Shown here: positions 1-8,477 of the stretch, piece after piece
Numbering within the stretch: position 1 is the first letter of the stretch
Layout of the letters: each line of letters opens with the position of its first letter
NCBI RefSeq assembly: GCF_900177545.1
Contig: NZ_FXBQ01000001.1
Location: 2,350,122 to 2,414,121 of the forward strand
From: Maritimibacter sp. HL-12
GTDB lineage: Bacteria; Pseudomonadota; Alphaproteobacteria; Rhodobacterales; Rhodobacteraceae
Length of the DNA stretch: 64,000 bases
Reading direction: 5' to 3'
Notes under the pieces: model-generated
Told to the model about the DNA's origin: nothing
The model's input: the letters and a program-made list of their open reading frames with translations, nothing else
The model's database searches: none
Translations under genes and position numbers: made by a program

Positions 1-19
1 GGCACTAGCTTCGCGCGGT

Positions 20-1327
20 TCATGCTACCGTTCCGAGATCAGCCATCATTTCCTGCGCCAGTGCGGTCAAACCGTCCACGCGCAGCCGGAGGTTCAGCCC
101 GTCAGTATCGACATCGACCCGTTCGACTAACAGCGCCACGATGCGCGCCTGCTCGGCCGGGAAGAGTTCGTCCCACAGCGGGTCGAGCTGCTGCAGGGCG
201 GCTTGGGCGTCGGTTTCAGCGATGCCGTCATTGTGGGCGCGCGCTGCCTTCCATGTGCCTGCCACGATCTCAGGCTGGCGGAACACGGTGCGCAGCTGGT
301 CAATGACCGCGGTCTCAATCTCCCCTGCTGGCACGCGGCCGATGGGGCAGGATCCAGCGCCATGCTTCAGCACTGTCTGGCTGACATAGTAGCGGTACAG
401 TCGCCCGCCCTTGCGGGTGTGGGTCGGCGAGAACGCGGCGCCATCGGGGCCGAACAGCAGCCCCTTCAGCAGCGCCGGCGTGTTGGCGCGGGTGCGCGCG
501 GCGCGCTTGCGTGGGCTCTCCTGCAATATGGCGTGGACACGGTCCCACATTTCGCGGTTGATGAGCGCGTCATGCTCGCCGGGATAGCCATCGCCCTTGT
601 GGACCGCTTCGCCGATATAGGCGCGGTTGTTCAGCATCCGGTAGAGGTACTTCTTGTCGATCGGGTTGCCGCGCGGGGTGCGGATACCGCGCTTGGCCAC
701 TTCGCGCGCGAGCACCGTGCAGGACCCGATCTCGAGGAAACGGGAGAAGATCCAGCGCACATGCTCGGCGCGTTCTTCGTCCACCAGCAGCTTCCGGTTC
801 TCGACACGATAACCATAGGGCGGCACCCCGCCCATCCACATGCCCTTCCTGCGGCTCGCGGCGACCTTGTCGCGGATGCGCTCGGCGGTGACCTCTCGCT
901 CGAATTGGGCGAACGAAAGCAGGATGTTGAGCGTCAGCCGCCCCATGGACGTGGTGGTGTTGAAGCTCTGCGTCACCGAGACGAAGGTGACCCCGTTGCG
1001 GTCGAACACCTCGACCAGCTTGGCGAAGTCCGCCAGCGAGCGGCTGAGGCGGTCGATCTTGTAGACGACGACCACGTCAACCAGCCCGTCCTCGATGTCT
1101 TCCAGCAGCCGCTTCAATCCGGGGCGTTCCAGCGTGCCGCCGGAAATGCCGCCGTCGTCATACTGATCGCGGACCAGCACCCAGCCTTCCGACCGCTGGC
1201 TGGCGATGTAGGCCTCGCAGGCCTCCCGCTGGGCATGCAGCGAGTTGAACTCCTGCTCGAGCCCTTCCTCGGAGGACTTTCGGGTGTAAATCGCGCATCG
1301 CAGTTTCCGGACGATTGGTTTGGTCAT
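20..1327 (-). CDS. Serine recombinase (phage integrase)
   Basis: A 435-aa site-specific recombinase that should integrate and excise the prophage. The N-terminal resolvase domain has the YTRKS motif with Ser18 as likely nucleophile, followed by the KIDRLSR helix motif. A Recombinase domain begins near PYGYRV, then a poorly conserved zinc-ribbon region with few cysteines and a C-terminal tail. It is short for a large serine integrase. The start at 1327 is chosen because GGAGGG lies five bases upstream and the upstream DUF2924 stop overlaps it as ATGA; an in-frame extension to 1483 would run through DUF2924. It sits at the phage's left end and points outward, typical of an integrase beside attL. 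Confidence 0.93.
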   Translation of the reverse strand: MTKPIVRKLRCAIYTRKSSEEGLEQEFNSLHAQREACEAYIASQRSEGWVLVRDQYDDGGISGGTLERPGLKRLLEDIEDGLVDVVVVYKIDRLSRSLADFAKLVEVFDRNGVTFVSVTQSFNTTTSMGRLTLNILLSFAQFEREVTAERIRDKVAASRRKGMWMGGVPPYGYRVENRKLLVDEERAEHVRWIFSRFLEIGSCTVLAREVAKRGIRTPRGNPIDKKYLYRMLNNRAYIGEAVHKGDGYPGEHDALINREMWDRVHAILQESPRKRAARTRANTPALLKGLLFGPDGAAFSPTHTRKGGRLYRYYVSQTVLKHGAGSCPIGRVPAGEIETAVIDQLRTVFRQPEIVAGTWKAARAHNDGIAETDAQAALQQLDPLWDELFPAEQARIVALLVERVDVDTDGLNLRLRVDGLTALAQEMMADLGTVA

Positions 1328-1776
1328 GCGCCCCTCCGGTGGTTTTTCAGGCCGAAGAAGACCCACCCGTTCCAGCGCGTACCGGTGATCGCGCGCGCGA
1401 TGGCAGACAGCGACTTGTAGGGCCGCCCCTCCCATTCGAACCCGTCCACTGTGACGGTGACAACGTGCTCGACGCCCTGCCACTCGCGGATCAGCCGCGT
1501 GCCTACAATGGGCATCAGATCGGCACGGATGCGGCTTTTCTTGCGATCACCGCCGTCAAGCTGCTCGCCGAGGGCTTCGAGCCGCTTCACTGTTTCCGGC
1601 TTCAACCCGCCATAGGCCAGCTCCTGGATGCGATACGCCAGACGGCTCTCGAGGTAGCGGCGATTGAACGGCGGCGGCTCGCTGTCGAACAAATCGCGCC
1701 ACTGCGCCTTCAGGTCTTGCGTCGAGGTGGTCTTGAGCGCGGCCAGGCGCGCGGGGATGGGATCATGCGTCGTCAT
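1324..1776 (-). CDS. DUF2924 family protein
   Basis: A 150-aa DUF2924 protein. The family is known mainly as a small partner encoded directly upstream of serine recombinases in alphaproteobacterial prophages; its role, possibly in recombination directionality, is not established. Seen here are an N-terminal helical part around LKAQWRDLFD and a C-terminal part with WEGRPYKSLSAIARAITGT, which resembles a DNA-binding DUF2924 signature. GAGGAG precedes the ATG, and both ends overlap neighbours by four bases (ATGA), so the three genes form one translationally coupled operon. Confidence 0.9.
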   Translation of the reverse strand: MTTHDPIPARLAALKTTSTQDLKAQWRDLFDSEPPPFNRRYLESRLAYRIQELAYGGLKPETVKRLEALGEQLDGGDRKKSRIRADLMPIVGTRLIREWQGVEHVVTVTVDGFEWEGRPYKSLSAIARAITGTRWNGWVFFGLKNHRRGA

Positions 1777-1976
1777 GTTATCTCCTCATGAGTTGGAGTT
1801 GCATGACGGCATGCGCATGCCGGAGAGTGTAGGCGTATTTCTCCAGTATTGTCAGATTGTTCGCCACGCTCGCGCAACTTCAACCGGAGCAAACCGAGCG
1901 CGAGCAGACCGCACAGCTCAGTGCGGCGTTCGATGGCGGTCATCCGGTCGGGTGGGAGTGGATTGGGGCGTTTCAT
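1773..1976 (-). CDS. Small protein upstream of DUF2924
   Basis: A 67-aa protein whose stop overlaps the DUF2924 start as ATGA, which is the main support for it. The central part is a leucine-rich helix (LLALGLLRLKLRERG). An internal ATG at 1943 is an alternative start; neither start has a strong ribosome site. Small genes in this position are common beside recombinase/DUF2924 pairs. The function is unknown; a recombination accessory role is only inferred from position. Confidence 0.6.
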   Translation of the reverse strand: MKRPNPLPPDRMTAIERRTELCGLLALGLLRLKLRERGEQSDNTGEIRLHSPACACRHATPTHEEIT

Positions 1977-2113
1977 GCGGGACTCGGATTGGTTGTCTCC
2001 TTCAGCCTCTACTCGTCAAATCCCAAAACCGTCCCAGCCGAACACGTCCAGGTTGCAGAATCACTCCGAAGAACGTATCGGGAACGCTTAACTTTCAGGA
2101 AAGGGGATGCGTC

Positions 2114-3355
2114 GTGGCCGGCAATTTGAAGAAGTTCGTGAACCCCCGGTTCATCAAGACCATCGATCTCGCCCTGATCAAGCCGCTGTTGACGCGGCAT
2201 GCGGGCAACTATCAGGGCTTTTCCCTGGACCTGCTGGATCAGGAAGAGGATGCCGCCCGCGAGGCGCTGCAAACGCTGTTGACCGGCCCCGAGGACAGCT
2301 ATCCCGAAGGCTTGCGCGGTGACCTGCACCGGATCGCGGAACTGGGCGATGCCCGCGGCCTCGAGATCATCCAAGCGCAGGCAGCCCGTCAGGGCGTCGA
2401 TCTGTTCCCCGACATGAAGACCGGCGACGAGGACGCGCCGAACAAGGCGCATGATCCCAAGCACATCGCCGTCCGGGTGTTTCTGGAACATCCCGATCTG
2501 TTCGACGCCGCCGCCGACCACATGGCGATGTTCACGGCCGATCGCCTGCACGAATATGCCGGGCGGGAACGGGGCGGTGCGATCGATCTGACGGAAGAAA
2601 AGGTCGAGGCGTTCCGTACGGCCGTCGCCGCGCTCTTCTGCGACGCGTTTCTCGGGGACTACTGCCGGGTCGGCGACTACGACGACGATGACGAGATCAA
2701 CCTCGTGGTCAGCCACGGCTCCATGGTTTCGACCATGCCGGTCGTCGACGGCCAGGTCGAACGGGTCATCAGCGTCCGGCAGATTTCCCACGCGGTGCTG
2801 CGATATTCCGAGAATACCGGCATGCTGCGGCTGGCCCGTATCCGGAAGGCGCATCAGCCCGAGATCGCGGAACTCTTCGCTTCGATCATCCTCGACAGGC
2901 CCGGCTTCTTCGACGGCGACGATGCGCAGGATCTCTATACCCTGCACCCGGTCGAACTGGCCGGACCGGGCTTCGCCTTCGATGCCGCCTACGATCCGCT
3001 GATCGACAAGGTGCTGATCATCGAGGCGGCGGCCGACCTGATGGCGCCCGGCAAGAAGGGGTATCCTCGGGTGGTGCGCACGCTGCGGTCGCGGGATCTC
3101 GGCGGTGACGCGCTCCAGCATTTCGGGAGTACGCCGGTGTCATTCGGCGGTGCCTGGCGGCTTGGCGAGCTTGTGTTCCGGATCCTGTTCAAGGGCGATG
3201 GCAAGCGCCAACCCCAGGTTACGGTCAAGCTGCGGCCCCCTGGCGTCGTGCAGTTCCGCCGGACCCAGCACGAGGCGCGGGTGATGAAGCTGATCGAACG
3301 GAACGGGCTGATGAATGACCGAGACGATTTTGAGGTTGTTGACGCGGCTGAGTGA
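2114..3355 (+). CDS. Unknown protein A of an overlapping two-gene module
   Basis: A 413-aa soluble protein I do not recognise. GTG at 2114 is chosen because AAGGGG lies about eight bases upstream and the sequence then reads as a globular protein. It is acidic with a DYDDDDE stretch near residue 195; no signal peptide, membrane segment or obvious catalytic motif is visible. Its 3' end overlaps the next gene by 41 bases in another frame, so the two products are probably made together. It sits in the recombinase-adjacent cargo slot, where prophages often carry defence or conversion genes; a defence role is inference only. Confidence 0.8.
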   Translation: MAGNLKKFVNPRFIKTIDLALIKPLLTRHAGNYQGFSLDLLDQEEDAAREALQTLLTGPEDSYPEGLRGDLHRIAELGDARGLEIIQAQAARQGVDLFPDMKTGDEDAPNKAHDPKHIAVRVFLEHPDLFDAAADHMAMFTADRLHEYAGRERGGAIDLTEEKVEAFRTAVAALFCDAFLGDYCRVGDYDDDDEINLVVSHGSMVSTMPVVDGQVERVISVRQISHAVLRYSENTGMLRLARIRKAHQPEIAELFASIILDRPGFFDGDDAQDLYTLHPVELAGPGFAFDAAYDPLIDKVLIIEAAADLMAPGKKGYPRVVRTLRSRDLGGDALQHFGSTPVSFGGAWRLGELVFRILFKGDGKRQPQVTVKLRPPGVVQFRRTQHEARVMKLIERNGLMNDRDDFEVVDAAE

Positions 3356-4265
3356 GGCTGGCGACGACGCGATCCTGCCCGGCGAGCTTGCCGCGCCCTT
3401 CTTCGGTCCGGTCTTCGATCGGCTGCTGGCGAAACGGATCGTCGTCGAACAGGCGCCGCTCTCCGACTGGGAGGTCTGCGATGCCTGCGAGTGTGGGTTG
3501 CCCTTTCGGCCGATCCGGAAAGTCGGCGATGCGTTTCGGGCTGAGTGCCCGTTCGATCATCGACAGGACATCGAACTCACCAAGGACGATTTGCGCGTAT
3601 TTCGCATCGGAGCTGCGGCACTGGCATCCGTGATCGGCGCGGCTGCGGGATTTGGCGCGGCCCCGGAGCTGGCGGCGGAGAATGTCTGGCACCTCGGCGA
3701 CACGCCATCGGGTCGGGCGGTGTTTCTTGCAATGGAGCCCGCGGCCCTGACCGGCGACGGCATCATCGCATCGTTACGCCAGGCGGCGCAGGGCGCGGAC
3801 ATCACGATCCTCGCACCGAAGTTGCCACCGGAGACTGCCCAGCGACACCAGGATGCGGGCTTTCATCTGGTCGAAACCCTCGCGGTGCTGATTCCTGCCT
3901 CGGATGGCCTCGGCGTCGCAATCGATGTCGCGGCTCTGGCGCCGGTTCCGCTGGCGCCCGTGCTTCGTGTGCGAAGGGCAACGGCCGAGGTTCAATGGGA
4001 CAGTCGCTCCGTCATTCTGTCGCGTCAGATTTTCCCCGTGTTCGAACGCCTGCTGGAGAAAGCGATGTCGCGCGATCAGGTCGCCTCCGGAGCCCATGTC
4101 GAAGGCACGACGGCGCGCGAGGCCAAGGATCTAATCCGCGAGCTGCGCGACGCGTTCAAGGCTGCGGGGTTCACCGATGCCGAGAGCAAGGCCCTGATCA
4201 TGACCGTCCGAGGAAGGGGCTACCGTCTAGGCGTCGTCGCTGCGGACATCGTTGTTGAAGACTGA
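3315..4265 (+). CDS. Unknown protein B, Cys-bearing N-terminus and OmpR-like winged helix
   Basis: A 316-aa protein starting inside the preceding gene. An N-terminal region has Cys residues (CDACECG, then AECPFDH) that could bind a metal. A middle domain has a Rossmann-like alternation of hydrophobic strands around ITILAPKLPPE. The last 75 residues look like an OmpR-type winged helix, ending in VRGRGYRL, which matches the C-terminal hairpin of that fold. No receiver domain is visible. It could sense a signal and bind DNA or nucleotides, but no known family was recognised. It converges with the HNH gene, 15 bases away. Confidence 0.8.
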   Translation: MTETILRLLTRLSEAGDDAILPGELAAPFFGPVFDRLLAKRIVVEQAPLSDWEVCDACECGLPFRPIRKVGDAFRAECPFDHRQDIELTKDDLRVFRIGAAALASVIGAAAGFGAAPELAAENVWHLGDTPSGRAVFLAMEPAALTGDGIIASLRQAAQGADITILAPKLPPETAQRHQDAGFHLVETLAVLIPASDGLGVAIDVAALAPVPLAPVLRVRRATAEVQWDSRSVILSRQIFPVFERLLEKAMSRDQVASGAHVEGTTAREAKDLIRELRDAFKAAGFTDAESKALIMTVRGRGYRLGVVAADIVVED

Positions 4266-4280
4266 ACCGGTACCGTTCAC

Positions 4281-5123
4281 CTACTTCAGGTAGGCTTTGA
4301 GAGCATTGACATCGGAAACATCCGGCATTCTGTGGATCATTCGATGGCAATTTGCGCAAAGGACTGCCAGATCGGATATCTTCAATTGTCGCGTCTCGAA
4401 GTTTTCCGCGTATGGTACCTTGTGATGAACTTCAAAAATCGACGCGCGAACGTTGTCGGTGTGCGTTATATTGCAGCATTCACATCTAAGGCCGTATTCA
4501 TGAAGCGCCATTGCTCGAGCCTTGGAGCTGCGCTCAACACTACTTGTCCATTTCCTTCGTTTTTTCTCACTGCGGAATGTTTGCTGGATTCCTGCGACCA
4601 AACCTTCAAACCAACGGACCCAGGCAGAATCCTCGTTCCCGTAGAGAACTGGAAACTGGCCGGATGGTCTAGGCTGTAGCTCGTCGTGTCTGTTGCCCGC
4701 TGGGATCAGAAATGCATTTTCGGGCTGCACCTTCACTCTGCAATAGATCGGTGAACTGCCGGCTTCAAGATTATCAGGGTGCCTAATCGGATGCGAAAAG
4801 ACCGTCGCATTCCTGTAATATCCGCACAACACACCGCTACTGATGAATATTACTGTGACGTTGGAGACTTCCGCGTCGCCTCTATTGCCACCCAGCCTGC
4901 TTAAGTCACCTCCACCTTCTTTCGGAAGGTAGCCATAAATGAACCCATCTGATGCGACCGAAAAGTTATGGATTTCATGGGGAACCTTGCCGCTTCGGCC
5001 ATACCCCATGACTGGATCTGCAGATAGGTTCTCCCCGTCAAAGCGGGAAAAGTTTTCTACGCGCGCCAACAAGTATGTCATTTTAACCGCTCGATAGAAT
5101 TTCAAGTATTGATTGTGGTTCAT
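4281..5123 (-). CDS. HNH endonuclease family protein
   Basis: A 280-aa protein with a C-terminal HNH nuclease fold: a zinc-type CECCN pair, the HHKVP catalytic His pair, then LCANCHRMIHR. The N-terminal two thirds are unassigned and may be a substrate-recognition module, as in McrA-like restriction proteins (inference). Starts at 5123 (MNHNQYL) and 5081 (MTYLL) are both possible; neither has a strong ribosome site. Base composition is more AT-rich than the phage genes around it, which suggests separate acquisition. Confidence 0.82.
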   Translation of the reverse strand: MNHNQYLKFYRAVKMTYLLARVENFSRFDGENLSADPVMGYGRSGKVPHEIHNFSVASDGFIYGYLPKEGGGDLSRLGGNRGDAEVSNVTVIFISSGVLCGYYRNATVFSHPIRHPDNLEAGSSPIYCRVKVQPENAFLIPAGNRHDELQPRPSGQFPVLYGNEDSAWVRWFEGLVAGIQQTFRSEKKRRKWTSSVERSSKARAMALHEYGLRCECCNITHTDNVRASIFEVHHKVPYAENFETRQLKISDLAVLCANCHRMIHRMPDVSDVNALKAYLK

Positions 5124-5439
5124 TTTTTCGAGGACTGCGGATGTTTCTTTCGTGGTTCGCGATTCTGTCGCCGATAGCCAGCATAGCCTCGAAACCGAAC
5201 AGTAACAAAGGGATGAGACGGGTCGATTGCGCCCGCAGTATCCGAGTGACCAGCAACCACGGCAACAGCCTTGGAGCCGACCAAGGCATGAACAGGCGTA
5301 GCTGGTCTTCTGCCCGACTGGCTCTCTAACGCGGCCGGACCCACCAAACCCCCACCTTATTCCCACCCAGTTCCCACCTGCACGCCGACCGCATCCGGCA
5401 CTTTGGGCTCATCAGAAACGATGACCGAGGCGCACAGCG
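5124..5439. other. Intergenic region between HNH gene and early operon
   Basis: About 316 bases without a convincing gene; it separates the leftward HNH gene from the rightward early operon and should hold both promoters. The octamer TTCCCACC occurs twice about 11 bases apart near 5360-5378, one helical turn, so it could be an operator. No clear -35/-10 pair or terminator was found. No CI-type repressor gene was recognised nearby. Confidence 0.4.
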
Positions 5440-6036
5440 ATGCAGATCGAACTCTCCCCCGACGACATTGAAACCATCATCCACGAGGCCGATGAGGCGG
5501 CGCAACGGCTTCGGCGCAAGCTGACCCTGCCGGTCTGCGAGCGCGAGGATCTGGGTCAGGACCTCCTGGTCGATCTGCTGCGCCGCTTGCCCGCCTACGA
5601 TCCCTCGCGCGGCAACATCGGCGCATTCGCCAACATCGTCCTGCGCAACCAGTCCTCGCGGATCGCGATGCGTCACCACCGCCAGCGCCGCGCGCAGGGT
5701 GGCGGGCTGCTGTCGCTCGATGCCCCCTCGGGTCCGGACGACCAGCGTCCGCTATCCGAGACCATCGGTGAGGACGAGGGCATGTCGGCCTGGCACGGCC
5801 AGGCGACCACCGCGTATGCCTCCACCGAGCAGCATCAGGCCGTGCAAACCGCGATTTCGCATCTGCCTGTCGAGGATCGTCACCTCTGCGCGGCGCTGGC
5901 GCATCGCCCGGTATCGGCACTGGTCTCCGAAGGTTTTGGCAGCCGGTCCGGGCTCTACCGCCGCATCGCTGATCTCCGCCACGTCCTCACCGCCCACGGC
6001 CTCGGTCCCTCCTGGGACGATGTGGCAGCGGCCTGA
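5440..6036 (+). CDS. Phage sigma-70-like factor
   Basis: A 198-aa protein resembling small sigma-70 family factors. The first half has region-2-like sequence (REDLGQDLLVDLLRRLPAYD, then GNIGAFANIVLRNQ), and the C-terminal part has a region-4-like helix-turn-helix (RHLCAALAHRPVSAL to YRRIADLRHVL). It is the first gene of the early operon, so it may redirect host RNA polymerase to phage promoters; that role is inference. Similar genes occur at this position in other Rhodobacterales prophages. Confidence 0.68.
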   Translation: MQIELSPDDIETIIHEADEAAQRLRRKLTLPVCEREDLGQDLLVDLLRRLPAYDPSRGNIGAFANIVLRNQSSRIAMRHHRQRRAQGGGLLSLDAPSGPDDQRPLSETIGEDEGMSAWHGQATTAYASTEQHQAVQTAISHLPVEDRHLCAALAHRPVSALVSEGFGSRSGLYRRIADLRHVLTAHGLGPSWDDVAAA

Positions 6037-6058
6037 GTAGAGGGGAAAGGAGGAGATC

Positions 6059-6412
6059 ATGTTCATGGAAACCACACCCTTCATCACGGTCCGCGCCAGC
6101 CGACCGCTTTCCGAGATCGAGTTCTGCGCCTGGGTGGCGCAGGCCGTTCCCGGCGACCGGCTGGAATACCACCGTGGCTTTCTGGTGCTCGACATCTTCC
6201 CTGTGTTTTCGGGGCTGTCGGATGCGGCACGCGCCGAGTTGAGCAGGCTTGGATCGCGGGCCTTCTGGGCCGCCGAGCAGGGTCTCGTGCATCTCGTGCA
6301 GGAGCGCGTGGGCCCGGATCAGTTCGCCTACATCGCCGTCGCCCGGCCCAAGCCCAAAGCCGCTGCCGTCTCGCTGTCCGAGCTGCTGCTCGCAGACGCG
6401 GAGGCCGCCTGA
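6059..6412 (+). CDS. Small phage protein, unknown
   Basis: A 117-aa soluble protein, preceded by GGAAAGGAGGAG, so 6059 is well supported; an internal Met two codons later is possible. Residues such as PLSEIEFCAWVAQAVPGDRLEYHRG suggest a compact alpha/beta fold. It lies between the sigma-like gene and the replication genes in one rightward operon. Function unknown. Confidence 0.8.
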   Translation: MFMETTPFITVRASRPLSEIEFCAWVAQAVPGDRLEYHRGFLVLDIFPVFSGLSDAARAELSRLGSRAFWAAEQGLVHLVQERVGPDQFAYIAVARPKPKAAAVSLSELLLADAEAA

Positions 6413-6456
6413 TGCCCGCGTTTCAATCTTTCTTCACCGATCACGGAGACCCTTTC

Positions 6457-6945
6457 ATGCCATTTCCCGACAACACCCCCACGCCTGACGATCTGCCGTC
6501 GCTCAGCGCGGCCGAGATCGCGGCCCTGCCGGTCGAGTTGCTGGCGATTCTGCAGCGCGAGATCGACGAGCGTCTGAAGCGCGACAAGGCTGCCAAGGCC
6601 CGCTTCGATGCCGGACTGGCTGTCCGCTATGCCACCCGCGCCGCCGAAGAACGGCAGGCTCAAGCCAAGGACACCGGCACCGTCCGGTTCGACGATGGTG
6701 ATTTCACCGTGGTCGCTGATCTGCCGAAGCGGGTGGATTGGGATCAGGACCGACTGGCCGACATGGTCGCGCGGATCCGCGATGCAGGTGACGACCCTGC
6801 CGAATATGTCGATCTCTCCTTCAAGGTGCCGGAGCGCAAATACGCTGCATGGCCCGAGGCCATCCGGCAGGGTTTCGAGCCCGCGCGCACCGTCCGGCCC
6901 GGCACGCTGAAGGTCGAGATCCTCGCGCAGGGGGCTGACCAGTGA
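6457..6945 (+). CDS. Early phage protein, unknown
   Basis: A 162-aa acidic protein. The start at 6457 is preferred to 6412 because GGAG lies about eight bases upstream and the extra 15 residues look like leader sequence. The N-terminal half is a charged helix with Lys/Glu runs; the C-terminal half (TVRFDDGDFTVVADLPKRVDWDQ) looks like a small beta domain. Its stop overlaps the GTG of the next gene as GTGA. Probably a recombination or replication accessory factor, inferred from position. Confidence 0.75.
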   Translation: MPFPDNTPTPDDLPSLSAAEIAALPVELLAILQREIDERLKRDKAAKARFDAGLAVRYATRAAEERQAQAKDTGTVRFDDGDFTVVADLPKRVDWDQDRLADMVARIRDAGDDPAEYVDLSFKVPERKYAAWPEAIRQGFEPARTVRPGTLKVEILAQGADQ

Positions 6946-7817
6946 GCCTCCCCATCATAAGCGCCGACCAGCGATTGGCCGAGCCGCGCGGCATCAAGGG
7001 CTGCATCTTCGGGAAATCCGGTATTGGGAAGACTTCCCTCCTCTGGACCCTCGATCCTGACCGCACCTTGTTCATGGATCTCGAAGCGGGCGATCTCGCC
7101 ATTGAGGGCTGGTCCGGTGACAGCATCCGGCCGCGGACCTGGACGGAATGCCGGGATTTCGCGGTGTTCATCGGCGGACCCAACCCGGCGCTGCGCGACG
7201 AGCAACCCTATAGCCCGGCGCATTACAATGCGGTCTGCGAACGCTTCGGAGATCCAACAGCACTCGATCGCTACGACACCATCTTCGTCGACTCGATCAC
7301 TGTTGCCGGGCGGCTGTGCTTCGGCTGGTGCAAAGGCCAGCCCGAAGCGCTGTCGGAAAAGACCGGCAAGCCGGATGTGCGTGGCGCTTACGGCCTGCAC
7401 GGCCGCGAGATGATCGGCTGGCTCACCCATTTGCAGCATACGCGGGCCAAGAACGTCTGGTTCGTCGGGATCCTCGACGAGAAGCTCGACGACTTCAATC
7501 GCAAGGTGTTCCGGCCGCAGATCGATGGCTCCAAGACCGGGCTCGAGCTGCCGGGGATCGTCGATGAGGTGATCACCATGGCGGAACTGAAGGCCGACGG
7601 CGGCGATCCGTATCGCGCCTTTGTCTGCCAGACGATCAACCCCTGGAGCTTTCCGGCCAAGGATCGCTCCGGCCGCCTGGCCCAAGTCGAAGAGCCTCAT
7701 CTCGGCCGCCTGATGGCGAAGATCCGGACGGCAGCGGCGCCTCCATCCGACCGGCTGACCTACGCCCCGCCACCCGCCGATCCGGCCGGTGCCGACCTTT
7801 CCCAACCGCAATCCTGA
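6942..7817 (+). CDS. AAA/RecA-fold ATPase (Sak4-like)
   Basis: A 291-aa ATP-binding protein of the phage AAA_24 / Sak4 type. The Walker A motif GKSGIGKT is at residues 24-31 and the Walker B strand is TIFVDSIT. Related phage proteins act in single-strand annealing recombination with a partner ssDNA-binding protein, and the next gene may be that partner. Start is GTG at 6942, overlapping the previous stop. Confidence 0.82.
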   Translation: MSLPIISADQRLAEPRGIKGCIFGKSGIGKTSLLWTLDPDRTLFMDLEAGDLAIEGWSGDSIRPRTWTECRDFAVFIGGPNPALRDEQPYSPAHYNAVCERFGDPTALDRYDTIFVDSITVAGRLCFGWCKGQPEALSEKTGKPDVRGAYGLHGREMIGWLTHLQHTRAKNVWFVGILDEKLDDFNRKVFRPQIDGSKTGLELPGIVDEVITMAELKADGGDPYRAFVCQTINPWSFPAKDRSGRLAQVEEPHLGRLMAKIRTAAAPPSDRLTYAPPPADPAGADLSQPQS

Positions 7818-7837
7818 TCAAAAAAAGGAGGTTCCCC

Positions 7838-8464
7838 ATGGGTTCCTGGAACGACTTCAACGACGCGCAAAGCAACTCCAACCTCATCCCCAAGGGCACG
7901 CTGGCCAAGGTGCGCCTGACCATCCGCCCCGGCGGGTTCGACGATGCCTCGCAAGGCTGGACCGGCGGCTATGCCACGCGCGGCTCCACTGGTGCTGTTT
8001 ATCTCAACGGTGAGTTCACCGTGACCGAGGGTCCGTATGCCCGTCGCAAGATCTTCACGCTGATTGGCCTCTACAGCCCCAAGGGGCCGGATTGGACCAA
8101 CATGGGCCGCAGCCTGGTGCGCGGCATGCTGAACTCGGCGCGCGGGATTTCCGACAAGGACATGTCGGCGGAAGCGCAGGCCGCGCGGCGCATCAGTGGC
8201 TTTGCCGATCTCGACGGGATCGAGTTCATCGCGCGCATCGACATCGGCACCGATGCCAGCGGCGACGACAAGAACGAGATCCGCAGCGCGGTCACGCCTG
8301 ACCATCGCGACTATGCGCAGATCATGGGCACGGCGCCCCTGCCGTTCAGCGGTAACGCCGGGCCGGGGGCCACTCCGCAGCAGAATGCTGCCGCCCCAAC
8401 GTCCTCGTCCAATCCGCCAGCAGCCAACCCCGGTGCCCCCGGGCGGCCGAGCTGGGCACAGTAA
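7838..8464 (+). CDS. Putative phage ssDNA-binding protein
   Basis: A 208-aa protein preceded by AAAGGAGG. The first 150 residues look like an all-beta domain; the C-terminal 60 residues are a low-complexity Pro/Ala/Gly/Asn tail. This layout, folded core plus disordered tail, and its place between a Sak4-like ATPase and a helicase suggest an SSB-type or DUF669-like function. No diagnostic OB motif could be read by eye, so the assignment is inference. Confidence 0.7.
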   Translation: MGSWNDFNDAQSNSNLIPKGTLAKVRLTIRPGGFDDASQGWTGGYATRGSTGAVYLNGEFTVTEGPYARRKIFTLIGLYSPKGPDWTNMGRSLVRGMLNSARGISDKDMSAEAQAARRISGFADLDGIEFIARIDIGTDASGDDKNEIRSAVTPDHRDYAQIMGTAPLPFSGNAGPGATPQQNAAAPTSSSNPPAANPGAPGRPSWAQ

Positions 8465-8477
8465 GGGGGGATCGGTC

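Noticed and set aside
2009-3121. Long leftward open frame (370 codons) opposite protein A
   Set aside because: It is the antisense mirror of a well-supported gene in GC-rich DNA; no ribosome site or recognisable motif.
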